Assembly (NCBI GenBank): GCA_934408705.1
Contig: CAKRVL010000132.1
Location: 1-5,677 of the forward strand
Reading direction: 5' to 3'
Length of the DNA: 5,677 nucleotides
Origin: an uncultured Blautia sp.
GTDB taxonomy: Bacteria; Bacillota; Clostridia; Lachnospirales; Lachnospiraceae
Shown: one piece after another, positions 5,068 through 5,677 of the stretch
How positions within the stretch are numbered: the stretch's first letter is position 1
Layout: every line of letters starts with the position of its first letter
The notes under the pieces: generated by a model
Database searches by the model: none
The model's input: the letters and a program-made list of their open reading frames with translations, nothing else
Told to the model about the DNA's origin: nothing
Made by a program: the position numbers and the translations under genes

Positions 5068-5667
5068 TTATTTCTCCTCAGCAGTTCCCTCAGCTTCTGT
5101 ATCTGTCTCAGTCTCCGGAACTACATTGTGTACAGGAGTTACTGTTGCGATGACAGCTTCCAGATCTGTTGAGATATGAATATTCTTATTCTTAGCAATC
5201 TCAAGATCTTTCACACGAAGAGTATCACCAATCTTCATACCGGCTACATCAACCTTGATCTTGTCAACCAGATCTGCCGGAAGGGCTTTATATGCAATCT
5301 CTTTCAACTCATCCTGCAGAACACCGGACAAAACTTTATCTTCATTTTCCAGGATAATCTCAGCAGTAGAATGTACCATTTCATTACTTACCAATGCCTG
5401 GAAATCCACTTCTTCCACAACATGTGCAAGTGGATTGTAATCAATTTCCTTAATCAGTGCATCATAAGTCTTTCCTTCAAGCTCCAGCATTACCTGGCTT
5501 CCTTTATTGTTATTCTTCAAAAGAGTTTCAATTTCTTTCTTGGTAAACTTAAGGGGAATAGAGCCTTCAATTTCTCTGCCAAACAGATTTCCTGTTACAA
5601 ATCCTTCTCTTCTTAATTTCTTTGCTTTGACATCCATGCTTCTTTTTTCAGCTTTTAAAGTATTCAT
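5068..5667 (-). CDS. rplY: 50S ribosomal protein L25/general stress protein Ctc
   Basis: This is the long Ctc/TL5-type L25, 199 aa, which binds 5S rRNA in the large ribosomal subunit. The N-terminal L25 beta-barrel domain (about 1-92) carries KAKKLRREGFVTGNLFG (14-30), a variant of the family's LR-x-x-G-x-VPAVLYG motif with TGN in place of PAV, and DYNPLAHVVEEVDF (76-89). The C-terminal TL5 domain (about 93-178) includes LPADLVDKIKVDVAGMKIGD (129-148). An acidic, disordered tail (185-198; seven Glu/Asp) ends the protein. The start is certain: an in-frame TAA (5670-5668) touches the ATG. Only 10 upstream bases are in the window, so promoter and Shine-Dalgarno cannot be judged. It is a housekeeping gene unrelated to the selenium set, and its terminator lies about 70 nt past the stop. 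Confidence 0.95.
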   Translation of the reverse strand: MNTLKAEKRSMDVKAKKLRREGFVTGNLFGREIEGSIPLKFTKKEIETLLKNNNKGSQVMLELEGKTYDALIKEIDYNPLAHVVEEVDFQALVSNEMVHSTAEIILENEDKVLSGVLQDELKEIAYKALPADLVDKIKVDVAGMKIGDTLRVKDLEIAKNKNIHISTDLEAVIATVTPVHNVVPETETDTEAEGTAEEK

Positions 5668-5677
5668 TTATCTTTTC

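Noticed and set aside
5176..5616. Rightward frame of 146 codons opposite rplY
   Set aside because: It is a Phe/Ile/Asn/Leu-rich translation typical of the antisense of a Lys/Glu-rich ribosomal protein, with no ribosome binding site.

Overview
The window looks like chromosome of a low-to-moderate GC Gram-positive anaerobe of the Clostridia, most likely a gut Lachnospiraceae (Blautia/Dorea/Coprococcus-like). The grounds are AGGAGG-type ribosome binding sites, AT-rich intergenic DNA, a long Ctc-type L25 protein, and a selenium-associated gene set known from this group. The genus assignment is inference. There is no sign of phage, insertion sequences, CRISPR or RNA genes.

Layout: an AT-rich stretch (1-144), then four leftward genes. 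From right to left in transcription order these are a YedE-family membrane transporter (2564-1485), a stand-alone TusA/SirA-domain protein (1444-1238), a DUF3343 Se/S-carrier-like protein (1238-996, overlapping the TusA gene by one base), and an AzlC-type permease (867-145) with its own candidate promoter. A 189-bp AT-rich divergent control region (2565-2753) separates yedE from a rightward pair: a class V aminotransferase of the cysteine-desulfurase type (2754-3977) and a LysR-type regulator of the selenium-metabolism-associated subgroup (4030-4938). A leftward rplY/ctc gene (5667-5068) converges on lysR, and a strong hairpin terminator lies between them.

The genes from 996 to 4938 read as one functional module. 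YedE would import a selenium or sulfur species. The desulfurase would mobilise persulfide or perselenide from cysteine or selenocysteine. The TusA-like and DUF3343 proteins, each with exposed cysteines, would relay it. The LysR protein would control the divergent promoters. Such sets accompany SelD and selenium-dependent molybdenum hydroxylases in Clostridia, but no selD, molybdenum hydroxylase, yqeB or yqeC lies in this window, so the final acceptor is not visible. The assignments rest on recognised family motifs; the selenium role is inferred from gene company.

The less explained content is regulatory: a 25-bp tandem repeat in the desulfurase leader, a pair of 8-bp repeats 42 bp apart in the yedE leader, a hairpin lying exactly between the Shine-Dalgarno and start codon of lysR, and a hairpin at the predicted 5' end of the azlC mRNA.
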